DNA of 5,852 bases. It comes from Actinomycetales bacterium. GTDB taxonomy: Bacteria > Actinomycetota > Actinomycetes > Mycobacteriales > Mycobacteriaceae. Where the stretch lies: assembly GCA_012838715.1 (NCBI GenBank), contig DUOR01000196.1, positions 1 through 5,852 on the forward strand. Direction: 5' to 3'. Both the position numbers and the translations under genes were made by a program. The stretch's first letter is position 1; each line of letters starts with the position of its first letter. The notes beneath the pieces were generated by a model that searched no databases, was not told where the DNA came from, and saw nothing but the letters and a program-made list of their open reading frames with translations. Positions 1 to 5,601 of the stretch are shown here, piece by piece.

Positions 1-382
1 CCCGCGCGGTGACCCGGTCGAGGGCCACCCCGACGGGCACGTCGATGATGACCAGCGTCGCGGGGACGTGGTGCTCCTTGGCCACCTGCGCCCACTGGGC
101 GCGATCGGCCCTCGACGAGTTGGTGGCGTCGACGACGGTGAACAGGCCGCGCTTCGCCCGCGCGGACACGATGGCGCCCATCGCGGCGAACGCGTCCGCC
201 GAGGCGCCCTGGTCGGAGGCGTCACCCGACACCAGAGCCCGGAACGCGTCGGAGGAGAACACCTCGCCCGGGGCGAAATGCGCCCGGGCGAAGGTGGACT
301 TGCCGGACCCCGGCGCACCCGCCAACACCACGAGCCCGACGTCGGGCACCGTGATCGTCGTCGACGGGGTCACCGGGGTCAC
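1..382 (-). CDS. P-loop polynucleotide kinase-like ATPase (Pnkp kinase-domain type), N-terminal part, cut by window edge
   Basis: Reading leftward from a GTG at 382 gives 127 residues with no stop before the window edge. A Walker A motif, GAPGSGKST, lies at residues 22-30 (Lys28). It is followed by FSSDAFR at 42-48, where Asp45 and Arg48 match the general base and phosphate-clamp positions of Pnkp kinase domains. VVDATN at 83-88 and a VIIDVP strand at 111-116 follow. The spacing resembles Clostridium thermocellum Pnkp as I recall it, so the likely activity is ATP-dependent 5' phosphorylation of RNA or DNA ends. The C-terminal part is unseen, so a metallophosphatase or ligase domain cannot be judged. 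Another small P-loop kinase of the same fold is possible. The start lies 8 bases after the aceE stop, so the two are probably co-transcribed. A second in-frame GTG at 373 is an alternative start, and no strong ribosome binding site is seen before either. The fold is secure, the substrate is not. Confidence 0.8.
   Translation of the reverse strand, partial: MTPVTPSTTITVPDVGLVVLAGAPGSGKSTFARAHFAPGEVFSSDAFRALVSGDASDQGASADAFAAMGAIVSARAKRGLFTVVDATNSSRADRAQWAQVAKEHHVPATLVIIDVPVGVALDRVTAR
365..382 (-). repeat. 9-bp tandem duplication containing the kinase start codon
   Basis: On the minus strand GTGACCCCG occurs twice head to tail (382-374 and 373-365). This gives two in-frame GTG codons and an N-terminus reading MTPVTP. 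Either GTG could be the start, and both precede the conserved P-loop domain. Confidence 0.8.
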
Positions 383-390
383 TGGGCCGG

Positions 391-3120
391 TTACACCACC
401 GTGGGGTCGGTGATCTGGTACTTCTCCGCCGCCTTCTGGGCCACGGACATCGGCAGCTTGCCCTCGCGGGCCAGGCCGGCCAGCGCCGCGACGACGACCG
501 ACTCGGCGTCGATGTTGAAGAAGCGGCGGGCGGCCTCACGCGTGTCGGAGAAACCGAACCCGTCGGCGCCGAGGACGGTGTAGTCGCCCGGCACCCACTG
601 GCGGATCTGCTCCGGGATGGCGCGCTGGAAGTCGGACACCGCGATGAACGGGCCGTCCGCGTCCTCGAGCACGCGCTGCACGAAGGGGCGCTCGTGGAAC
701 TCGGCCGGGTTCTGCAGCACCTCGGTCTCGCGGGCCAGGCCATCGCGCGCCAGCTCGTTCCAGGAGGTCACCGAGTAGATGGACGAGGGGATGTCGTACT
801 CCTCGGCCAGCATGTCGGCGGCCCTCAGCGCGGCCTGCATGCCGATGCCCGACGCCAGCAGGTTGACGTGGTTCTCGCCCTTGTCCTCCTTGAAGGCGTA
901 GATGCCCTTGAGCAGGCCCTCGACGTTCAGGTCCTCGGGCGCCGCCGGCTGGGACGTCGGCTCGTTGTAGATGGTGAGGTAGTACATGACGTCCTCGCCA
1001 CGGCCCTCGCCGTACATCCGGTCGATGCCCTCGCGGATGATGTACGCCGCCTCGTAGGCGAACGCCGGGTCGTAGGTGACCACGGCCGGGTTCGTCGCCG
1101 CCAGCAGCGGGGAGTGGCCGTCCATGTGCTGCAGGCCCTCACCGGTCAGGGTGGTGCGGCCGGCGGTGGCGCCGAGCAGGAAGCCGCGGCACTTCTGGTC
1201 GCCCGCCTGCCACATCTGGTCGCCGGTGCGCTGGAAACCGAACATCGAGTAGAAGATGTACAGCGGAATCATGGCCTCGCCGTGGGTGGCGTAGGAGGAG
1301 CCGGCAGCGATGAACGACGCCATCGAACCGGCCTCGGAGATGCCCTCGTGCAGGATCTGGCCCTGCTCGGATTCCTTGTAGGACAGCATCAGGTCATGGT
1401 CGACCGGGGTGTACTGCTGGCCGTGGGGGTTGTAGATCTTCAGCGTCGGGAACCAGGAGTCCATGCCGAAGGTGCGGGCCTCGTCCGGGATGATCGGCAC
1501 GAAACGCTTGCCCAGCTCCTTGTCCCGCATGAGCTCCTTGAAGATGCGCACGACGGCCATGGTGGTGGCGACCTGCTGCTTGCCGGAGCCCTTGAGAATC
1601 GACTTGAGGGCGTCCATTTCGGGCACCTTCAGCGGCTCGTAGCTTTCGCGGCGGACCGGAACGAAGCCGCCGAGTTCCTTGCGGCGCTCCTTGAGGTACC
1701 GGATTTCCTCGGAGTCCTCGCCGGGGTGGTAGTACGGCGGCAGGTACGGGTCCTCCTCGAGGACCTCGTCGGAGATGGGGATTTCCTGCTTGTCGCGGAA
1801 GAGCTTGAGGTCGTCGAGGGTCAGCTTCTTCATCTGGTGCGTGGCGTTGCGGCCCTCGAAGTTGTGGCCCAGGCCGTAGCCCTTGATGGTGTGCGCCAGG
1901 ATGACGGTCGGCTGGTCCTTGGTTTCCAGGGCCTTCGCGTAGGCGGCGTAGATCTTGCGGTAGTCGTGGCCGCCGCGGGAGAGGCTCCAGATTTCCTCGT
2001 CGGTCATGTCCTCGACCAGCTTGGCGGTGCGGGGGTCGCGGCCGAAGAAGTGCTCGCGGACGAAGGCGCCGTCGTTGGCCTTGAGGGTCTGGTAGTCGCC
2101 GTCGCGGAAGCCGTTCATGAGGTTGACCAGCGCGCCCTCGTGGTCCTTTTCGAACAGGGCGTCCCAGTCGCGGCCCCAGACGACCTTGATGACGTTCCAG
2201 CCGGCGCCGCGGAAGAAGCTCTCCAGCTCCTGGATGATCTTGGTGTTGCCGCGGACCGGGCCGTCGAGGCGCTGCAGGTTGCAGTTGACGACGAAGGTGA
2301 GGTTGTCGAGGTTGTTGATCGCGGCGGTCTGGATCAGGCCGCGCGACTCGGGCTCGTCCATTTCGCCGTCGCCGAGGAACGCCCACACGTGCTGCTGGGA
2401 GGTGTCGGCGAGGCCACGGTCATGCAGGTAGCGGTTGAAGCGGGCCTGGTAGATGGCGCCCATCGGGCCGAGGCCCATCGACACGGTGGGGAACTCCCAG
2501 AAGTCGGGCATGCCGTGCGGGTGCGGGTAGGACGGGAGGCCGCCCTGGGGGCGGGACACTTCCTGGCGGAAGCCGTCGAGGTCGTCTTCGTCGAGGCGGC
2601 CTTCCAGGAAGGCGCGGGCGTAGACGCCGGGGGAGGCGTGGCCCTGGAAGAAGACGTGGTCGCCGCCGCCGGGGTGGTCCTTGCCGCGGAAGAAGTGGTT
2701 GAAACCGACCTCGTACAGCGGGGCCGACGACGCGTAGGTGGAGATGTGCCCGCCGACGCCGATGCCCGGGCGCTGCGCGCGGTGGACCATGATGGCGGCG
2801 TTCCAGCGGATCCACTTGCGGTAGCGGCGCTCCACGGCTTCGTCGCCGGGGAACTCGGGCTCCATGGTGGTGGGGATGGTGTTGACGTAGTCGGTGGAGG
2901 TCAACGGCGGCAGGGCGACGCGCTTGGCGGTCGCGCGCTCCAGGAGTCGGAGCATGAGGAATCGGGCGCGGTCGGGGCCCGCTTCCTCGAGCAGCCCGTC
3001 GAGGGATTCGAGCCACTCCCTGGTTTCCTCCGGATCGGCGTCCTTGAGGTAGGACTCGACGCCGTCGCGGATGAGCGCGAAGTTCGAGTCGTCGACGGTG
3101 CGGTCTGCCTTGTCGGCCAT
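391..3120 (-). CDS. aceE: Pyruvate dehydrogenase E1 component (homodimeric type)
   Basis: This 909-residue protein is the thiamine-diphosphate-dependent E1 of pyruvate dehydrogenase. It decarboxylates pyruvate and reductively acetylates the lipoyl group of E2. In corynebacteria E1 works in a mixed pyruvate/2-oxoglutarate dehydrogenase complex, and aceE lies apart from aceF, as here. The ThDP motif starts at GDG 250-252 and ends at NN 269-270, followed by [16 protein letters not shown]. Other landmarks are GGHIS (His125), NHFFRGK (His141), [11 protein letters not shown] (410-420), NATHQMKK (His428), HEGISEAG (591-598), [10 protein letters not shown] (626-635) and [11 protein letters not shown] (660-670). 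The C-terminus ends DPTVV, slightly shorter than the C. glutamicum enzyme (about 922 residues). The ATG at 3120 was chosen because a GGGAGGA site sits 4 bases upstream and the protein then begins [14 protein letters not shown], like its relatives. An upstream in-frame TTG at 3153 is less likely. No frameshift or missing motif is seen. Confidence 0.98.
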   Translation of the reverse strand: MADKADRTVDDSNFALIRDGVESYLKDADPEETREWLESLDGLLEEAGPDRARFLMLRLLERATAKRVALPPLTSTDYVNTIPTTMEPEFPGDEAVERRYRKWIRWNAAIMVHRAQRPGIGVGGHISTYASSAPLYEVGFNHFFRGKDHPGGGDHVFFQGHASPGVYARAFLEGRLDEDDLDGFRQEVSRPQGGLPSYPHPHGMPDFWEFPTVSMGLGPMGAIYQARFNRYLHDRGLADTSQQHVWAFLGDGEMDEPESRGLIQTAAINNLDNLTFVVNCNLQRLDGPVRGNTKIIQELESFFRGAGWNVIKVVWGRDWDALFEKDHEGALVNLMNGFRDGDYQTLKANDGAFVREHFFGRDPRTAKLVEDMTDEEIWSLSRGGHDYRKIYAAYAKALETKDQPTVILAHTIKGYGLGHNFEGRNATHQMKKLTLDDLKLFRDKQEIPISDEVLEEDPYLPPYYHPGEDSEEIRYLKERRKELGGFVPVRRESYEPLKVPEMDALKSILKGSGKQQVATTMAVVRIFKELMRDKELGKRFVPIIPDEARTFGMDSWFPTLKIYNPHGQQYTPVDHDLMLSYKESEQGQILHEGISEAGSMASFIAAGSSYATHGEAMIPLYIFYSMFGFQRTGDQMWQAGDQKCRGFLLGATAGRTTLTGEGLQHMDGHSPLLAATNPAVVTYDPAFAYEAAYIIREGIDRMYGEGRGEDVMYYLTIYNEPTSQPAAPEDLNVEGLLKGIYAFKEDKGENHVNLLASGIGMQAALRAADMLAEEYDIPSSIYSVTSWNELARDGLARETEVLQNPAEFHERPFVQRVLEDADGPFIAVSDFQRAIPEQIRQWVPGDYTVLGADGFGFSDTREAARRFFNIDAESVVVAALAGLAREGKLPMSVAQKAAEKYQITDPTVV

Positions 3121-3124
3121 TGTG

Positions 3125-3131
3125 TCCTCCC
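3125..3131 (-). promoter_or_regulatory. Ribosome binding site of aceE
   Basis: GGGAGGA on the minus strand ends 4 bases before the ATG at 3120-3118. This strong Shine-Dalgarno sequence fixes that start over the upstream in-frame TTG at 3153. Confidence 0.85.
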
Positions 3132-3174
3132 GGGGTTCATGGGGGTCGATCAAGCTAATTGTGTTCTCGGTGAC

Positions 3175-3180
3175 ACTCTA
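3175..3180 (-). promoter_or_regulatory. Candidate -10 element of the aceE promoter
   Basis: TAGAGT on the minus strand fits the corynebacterial -10 consensus TAnAnT. It would place the transcript start near 3168 and give a leader of about 48 bases. No recognisable -35 is present, which is common in Corynebacterium. A second weaker candidate, TAGCTT, lies nearer the gene. Confidence 0.4.
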
Positions 3181-3240
3181 CGTTCGTTTTGGGGGAGGGT
3201 GTTCGAATGTTCGGCGGGAGCCCGTTCGAGCGGCCGTCGG

Positions 3241-3304
3241 CGCCTCCCGCGGGGTCACCGTCGCCGTCGGCACGCGCCTCCCGTGCGGTCACCGTGCCGT
3301 CGGC
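3241..3304. repeat. Imperfect 30-31 bp direct repeat, two copies
   Basis: Copy one is 3241-3271 and copy two is 3275-3304. They differ by two substitutions and one indel, and share CGCCTCCCG at the start, GGTCACCGT in the middle and GCCGTCGGC at the end. A third, strongly diverged unit may follow from 3297, where CCGTCGGCGCC starts again. The repeat lies between the two divergent promoters. Confidence 0.75.
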
Positions 3305-3408
3305 GCCACCCTCGGAGGGTGCCCCGTGCCGGGTTGCTTTCCGACGGCGGCGGGTGCGCATCCCGGTAAGTTTTGGCCCCGATCCATGTGAGAGAAGGGT
3401 AAGAAAGG

Positions 3409-3414
3409 TAAACT
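3409..3414 (+). promoter_or_regulatory. Candidate -10 element for the DUF3052 gene
   Basis: TAAACT preceded by GG fits the corynebacterial consensus gnTAnAnT. The transcript would start near 3421, giving a leader of about 60 bases. No good -35 hexamer is present at the usual spacing. Confidence 0.4.
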
Positions 3415-3468
3415 CCCACGGGAAAGGGTCAGGGAACCATGAGGGGACCCCGGCCGATCGAGTTCATT

Positions 3469-3474
3469 AGGAGG
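3469..3474 (+). promoter_or_regulatory. Ribosome binding site of the DUF3052 gene
   Basis: AGGAGG lies 9 bases before the GTG at 3484. It supports that GTG rather than the upstream in-frame ATG at 3439, which would lengthen the protein by 15 residues not seen in relatives. Confidence 0.75.
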
Positions 3475-3483
3475 ACCGGAGAA

Positions 3484-3903
3484 GTGGTCAACGCCACTGG
3501 CGCTGCCCAGGATTACGTGGAGTCGCTGAGCATCGAGAAGGATCAGCGGGTCCAGGAAGTCGGTTGGGACGAGGATTGCGACAGCGCCATCAGCGAGGCC
3601 GTCGAGGAGTTTCTCGGCGAGGATCTGCTGGACGAGGAGACCGAGGAACTCGTCGACGTCGTCCTGCTGTGGTGGCGCGAGGAGGACGGTGACCTGGTCG
3701 ACGGCCTGGTCGACGCCGCCCGCCCGATGGCCGACAACGGCCGCATCTGGCTCCTGACCCCCGGTGCGGGCCGCCCGAACGCCATCGACGCCGGCACCAT
3801 CGACGAGTCCGCCCAGCTGGCGGGCCTCACCGGTACGTCGGCGATTCGCCTGGGCAACTGGCAGGGCAACTGCCTCGTCCAGCGCGGCACCAAGCGCCAG
3901 TAA
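3484..3903 (+). CDS. DUF3052 family protein, function unknown
   Basis: This is a 139-residue, strongly acidic soluble protein that starts MVNATGAAQDYVESLSIEKDQRVQEVGWDEDCD, split here as residues 1-20 and 21-33 of one run. The block around KDQRVQEVGWDEDCD (19-33) is typical of the actinobacterial DUF3052 family, which includes M. tuberculosis Rv2239c. A region rich in Glu and Asp covers about residues 30-80 and includes DVVLLWWREEDGDLVD. The C-terminal part, roughly 80-139, reads IWLLTPGAGRPN and then SAIRLGNWQGNCLVQRGTK. There is no signal peptide or membrane segment. I know of no established function. It lies divergent from aceE, as in mycobacteria, so shared control or a link to pyruvate dehydrogenase is possible but only inferred. 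The GTG start rests on the AGGAGG site and on family N-termini. Confidence 0.9.
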   Translation: MVNATGAAQDYVESLSIEKDQRVQEVGWDEDCDSAISEAVEEFLGEDLLDEETEELVDVVLLWWREEDGDLVDGLVDAARPMADNGRIWLLTPGAGRPNAIDAGTIDESAQLAGLTGTSAIRLGNWQGNCLVQRGTKRQ

Positions 3904-3972
3904 CTCAGGGGCCAGTAACCCGGGCGTCGGCGACTTCCGGCGCCAGTGACTCGGGCGCCGGCGACGTCCGGC
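3896..3972 (+). repeat. 31-bp tandem repeat starting at the DUF3052 stop codon
   Basis: Two 31-base units, 3911-3941 and 3942-3972, match at 27 of 31 positions. A 15-base partial unit (3896-3910) overlaps the end of the gene, so GCCAGTAA or GCCAGTGA, with its stop triplet, occurs three times. Both full units can fold into a 6-bp hairpin (3925-3942 and 3956-3973). The one base difference in the stem changes a G-C pair to a G-U pair, so pairing is kept. Confidence 0.85.
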
Positions 3973-3981
3973 GCGACTAAG

Positions 3982-3999
3982 CTCCGGCCCGTCCCGGAG
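3982..3999 (+). other. Hairpin in the DUF3052 3' region
   Basis: CTCCGG (3982-3987) pairs with CCGGAG (3994-3999) around a 6-base loop. It follows the two repeat-unit hairpins and precedes the terminator, so the 3' region is a row of four stems. No T-tract follows it, so it is not a terminator by itself. Confidence 0.55.
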
Positions 4000-4003
4000 T
4001 TCC

Positions 4004-4027
4004 CACCGGCCGTCGGCCGGTGCTTTT
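4004..4027 (+). terminator. Intrinsic terminator of the DUF3052 transcript
   Basis: CACCGGCC (4004-4011) and GGCCGGTG (4015-4022) form a perfect 8-bp stem with a GTC loop. One C and then TTTT (4024-4027) follow. This is a good rho-independent terminator between the DUF3052 gene and the tRNA. Confidence 0.85.
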
Positions 4028-4055
4028 CCGTGCCCCGTGAACGGGCCCGTTCATC
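4020..4055 (+). repeat. Composite direct repeat, left copy (upstream of tRNA-Val)
   Basis: It contains GTGCTTTTCCGT (4020-4031) and CGGGCCCGTTCATC (4042-4055). Both blocks occur again in the same order at 4205-4245, on the far side of the tRNA gene. The left block overlaps the tail of the preceding terminator. Confidence 0.75.
4038..4053. repeat. Perfect 16-bp palindrome upstream of tRNA-Val
   Basis: TGAACGGGCCCGTTCA reads the same on both strands. CCCG on the left (4034-4037) and CGGG on the right (4055-4058), offset by one base, extend the symmetry. It lies about 30 bases before the tRNA and next to its likely promoter, so it could be an operator. No regulator is recognised. Confidence 0.7.
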
Positions 4056-4063
4056 GGGTGTGT

Positions 4064-4069
4064 TACCGT
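4064..4069 (+). promoter_or_regulatory. Weak candidate -10 element for tRNA-Val
   Basis: TACCGT fits TAnnnT and lies 17 bases before the mature tRNA, which would give a short 5' leader of about 10 bases. No -35 is evident. The later TTATTT at 4079-4084 is too close to the tRNA 5' end. Confidence 0.3.
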
Positions 4070-4086
4070 TTTCGGCGGTTATTTCA

Positions 4087-4161
4087 GCGGCGATAGCTCA
4101 GCGGTAGAGCTCTGGTTTTACACACCAGCGGTCGGGGGTTCGAAACCCTCTCGCCGCACCA
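4087..4161 (+). tRNA. tRNA-Val (anticodon UAC)
   Basis: The full cloverleaf is visible in 75 bases. The acceptor stem GCGGCGA (4087-4093) pairs with TCGCCGC (4151-4157). The D stem is GCTC/GAGC. The anticodon stem CTGGT (4112-4116) pairs with ACCAG (4124-4128) around the loop TTTACAC, which puts TAC at the anticodon (4119-4121). The T stem pairs GGGGG with CCCTC (one G-U) around TTCGAAA. The discriminator base is A4158 and the CCA end is encoded (4159-4161). UAC reads GUA and probably other GUN valine codons. A run of six T follows immediately at 4163-4168. Confidence 0.97.
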
Positions 4162-4186
4162 GTTTTTTGTTCGGTGCATGATGGTG

Positions 4187-4212
4187 GCACACGGCGTTTG
4201 CCGTGTGCTTTT
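4187..4212 (+). terminator. Intrinsic terminator after tRNA-Val
   Basis: GCACACGGC (4187-4195) and GCCGTGTGC (4200-4208) form a perfect 9-bp stem with a GTTT loop. TTTT, then CCG and TTTTT, follow. It ends the tRNA transcript and also lies in the only path from the tRNA promoter to gdx. Confidence 0.9.
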
Positions 4213-4245
4213 CCGTTTTTCGCCCTGTTGCCGGGCCCGTTCATC
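4205..4245 (+). repeat. Composite direct repeat, right copy (downstream of tRNA-Val)
   Basis: It contains GTGCTTTTCCGT (4205-4216) and CGGGCCCGTTCATC (4232-4245), matching the blocks at 4020-4055. The gap between blocks is 15 bases here and 10 in the left copy. As in the left copy, the first block is the tail of a terminator hairpin. Confidence 0.75.
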
Positions 4246-4260
4246 CTGGTCCGGGGCCCG
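4232..4260 (+). other. GC-only hairpin in the gdx leader
   Basis: CGGGCCC (4232-4238) can pair perfectly with GGGCCCG (4254-4260) around a 15-base loop. It lies between the tRNA terminator and the gdx start. It may be a leader RNA structure, but it matches no guanidine riboswitch class that I can recognise. Confidence 0.4.
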
Positions 4261-4300
4261 CGCCGGGGCGGCGTCCATGATTGGAGCTCGTGGTTTTCCG

Positions 4301-4615
4301 GTGGCTTGGGTCATTCTGATCGTTTCCGGCGCGTTCGAGGCCGTGTGGGCGGTGGCGTTGGGCAAGTCCGACGGTTTCACCAGGCTGTGGCCGTCGGTCA
4401 TCTTCTTCGCGGCGCTGTTCGTGTCGATGGGCGGCTTGGCCATCGCGATGCGCGAGCTGCCCACCGGCACCAGTTACGCCATTTGGGTGGCCATCGGCGC
4501 CGTGCTGGCGGTGACGTATTCGATGGTGACCGGCGAGGAGTCCGCCACCCCACTGAAGTTCCTGTTCATCGCGATGATCATCGGCGGCGTCGTCGGCATG
4601 AAGGCGGTGTCGTGA
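4301..4615 (+). CDS. gdx: Small multidrug resistance family exporter, Gdx (SugE) guanidinium type
   Basis: This 104-residue inner-membrane protein has four hydrophobic helices, at about residues 3-20, 31-50, 57-76 and 85-102. SMR proteins work as antiparallel dimers that exchange a substrate cation for protons. Glu13 is the shared proton/substrate carboxylate. Gly10, Trp16, Ser42, Tyr59, Trp62 and Lys101 fall at the same numbers as in the characterised Gdx-Clo as I recall it, which favours guanidinium export over the broader Qac/EmrE type. GFTRLWPS (25-32) and ELPTGTSYAIW (52-62) are typical. The GTG at 4301 was chosen because it gives MAWVILIVSG, the usual family start. ATG 4277 would add eight residues, and ATG 4178 would run through a terminator. 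A TTGGAG at 4281-4286 is 14 bases upstream, so initiation looks weak. Its stop overlaps the start of cobD by one base. Specificity is inferred from sequence alone. Confidence 0.85.
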   Translation: MAWVILIVSGAFEAVWAVALGKSDGFTRLWPSVIFFAALFVSMGGLAIAMRELPTGTSYAIWVAIGAVLAVTYSMVTGEESATPLKFLFIAMIIGGVVGMKAVS

Positions 4616-5601
4616 TGGCCCGTTCCCGCCGACCCGCCCGCCGACCCGGCCGCCGTTCCCGCGCCCTGTCCCGCCCAGCCTCCCGCCGCTCCCGCGCACT
4701 GTCCCGCGCCGCCGCCCTGGCCGCTGGGTTCGCCGCCGACCGGGTCTTCGGCGATCCGCGGAAGCATCATCCGGTCGCGTGGTTCGGCACGGCCGCGTCG
4801 GAACTGGGCCGCCGCATGTGGGCGGACTCCAAGCCGCGGGGCGCCGCGTACACGGCGGCGCTGGTGGGGGTCCCGACGGTGGCGGCGGTGGTCGTCGGCA
4901 AGCGCTTCCCGAACACGCTCCTCGCGGTGGCGACGTGGGCGGCGCTCGGCGGCACCACCCTCGCACGCACCGGCGAACGCATGGCGGACCGCCTCGATGC
5001 GGCCGACGTGGCCGCGTCGCGTGAACTGGTGCCGTGGCTGTGCTCGCGCGACCCGGATGCGCTGGACCTCGACGGGATTGCGCGGGCGACGGTGGAGTCG
5101 CTGTCGGAGAACACCTCCGACGCCGTCACCGGCACCCTGCTGTGGGGCGCCGCGCTCGGTGCGCCCGGCGTGGTCGCGCACCGCTGCGCCAACACCCTCG
5201 ACGCCATGGTCGGCTACCGCACCGAGAAGTGGGCCAATTTCGGCTGGGCCTCGGCCACGTTCGACGACCTGGTCAATTGGGCGCCGGCCCGCCTGACCGG
5301 GGTGGCCACCGTCCTCGCCGGGCCGGACCGCGCCGGCGCGTGGCGGGCTTGGCGTGCCGACGCATCGAAGCATCCCAGCCCCAACGCCGGCATCCCGGAG
5401 GCCTCCGCCGCCGGCGCGCTCGGCGTGCAGCTCGGCGGCCCGACGAACTACCCGGGCGGCGTGGAGATGCGGCCGACCCTCGGCACGGGGCCCGCGCCGC
5501 GCGTGGCCGACGTGCGCCGAGCGGTGACCCTGACCCGGCGCGTGCAGGACATTGTCGCCGCACTGTGCATCGGCGGCGTCCTGGTTGTGGCGCTGGCCTA
5601 G
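4615..5601 (+). CDS. cobD: Adenosylcobinamide-phosphate synthase (CbiB/CobD)
   Basis: This 328-residue membrane protein attaches aminopropanol (or its phosphate) to adenosylcobyric acid, a late step of cobalamin synthesis. The family core begins at about residue 32 with GFAADRVFGDPRKHHPV (38-54). Further signatures are VESLSENTSDAV (161-172), NTLDAMVGYR (193-202), FGWASATFDDL (209-219) and KHPSPNAGIPEASAAGALG (252-270), followed by LGGPTNYPGG. The C-terminus ends in a hydrophobic helix (IVAALCIGGVLVVALA). The ATG at 4615 overlaps the gdx TGA (TGATG), suggesting translational coupling; a GTG one codon upstream is an alternative. Residues 1-31 hold 13 arginines and are built from short tandem repeats, so the N-terminus is longer and more basic than usual. 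No later in-frame ATG or GTG start precedes the conserved core. No other cobalamin gene is visible in the window. Confidence 0.95.
   Translation: MARSRRPARRPGRRSRALSRPASRRSRALSRAAALAAGFAADRVFGDPRKHHPVAWFGTAASELGRRMWADSKPRGAAYTAALVGVPTVAAVVVGKRFPNTLLAVATWAALGGTTLARTGERMADRLDAADVAASRELVPWLCSRDPDALDLDGIARATVESLSENTSDAVTGTLLWGAALGAPGVVAHRCANTLDAMVGYRTEKWANFGWASATFDDLVNWAPARLTGVATVLAGPDRAGAWRAWRADASKHPSPNAGIPEASAAGALGVQLGGPTNYPGGVEMRPTLGTGPAPRVADVRRAVTLTRRVQDIVAALCIGGVLVVALA
4625..4707 (+). repeat. Two tandem repeats that build the basic N-terminus of CobD
   Basis: CCCGCCGACCCG occurs twice head to tail (4625-4636 and 4637-4648). A 24-base block then occurs at 4651-4674 and again at 4684-4707 with two silent differences and a 33-base period, encoding RRSRALSR twice (residues 13-20 and 24-31). 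Both periods are multiples of three, so the frame is kept. Confidence 0.85.

Larger units (their letters stand above)
3121..3483. other. Divergent intergenic region between aceE and the DUF3052 gene
   Basis: This 363-base stretch holds no convincing gene. It carries the aceE ribosome site and candidate -10 on the left, a GC-rich direct repeat in the middle (3241-3304), a short hairpin with CACCCT/AGGGTG arms (3307-3321), and the DUF3052 candidate -10 and ribosome site on the right. The heptamer GTCACCG occurs at 3254-3260 and 3288-3294, and inverted at 3168-3174. GTTCG recurs at 3182, 3201, 3209 and 3224. The last 120 bases are more AT- and purine-rich than the rest. Control by GlxR or RamB, which is known for aceE in C. 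glutamicum, may apply here, but I found no clean match to either site. Confidence 0.6.

Noticed and set aside
3121..3153. Upstream TTG start for aceE at 3153
   Set aside because: No ribosome site precedes it, while a strong one precedes ATG 3120.
3234..3328. CRISPR-like array in the intergenic repeats
   Set aside because: The units are contiguous, imperfect and too few, with no unique spacers between identical repeats and no cas genes.
694..3369. 891-codon open frame on the plus strand antisense to aceE
   Set aside because: It mirrors the codon bias of a GC-rich gene with few stop triplets in the opposite frame. The protein is Val/Gly/Ala/Asp/Leu-rich with no domain, while aceE on the other strand is unmistakable.
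3439..3483. ATG 3439 as start of the DUF3052 gene
   Set aside because: The AGGAGG site lies downstream of it and points to GTG 3484, and the added residues do not resemble family N-termini.
4087..4245. Integration site of a mobile element at the tRNA
   Set aside because: The repeats flank the tRNA rather than copying its 3' end, and no integrase or phage gene is present in the window.
4178..4300. Upstream ATG starts (4178, 4277) for gdx
   Set aside because: ATG 4178 lies before the tRNA terminator. Neither adds residues seen in SMR proteins, while GTG 4301 gives exact family numbering.
4162..4300. Known guanidine riboswitch upstream of gdx
   Set aside because: I could not match the conserved loops of any guanidine class. 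A covariance-model search would be needed to exclude a diverged one.
4174..4614. Longer version of the cobD frame starting at ATG 4174
   Set aside because: The extra part is a shadow of gdx in another frame and would be translated through a terminator hairpin. The coupled ATG at 4615 fits better.
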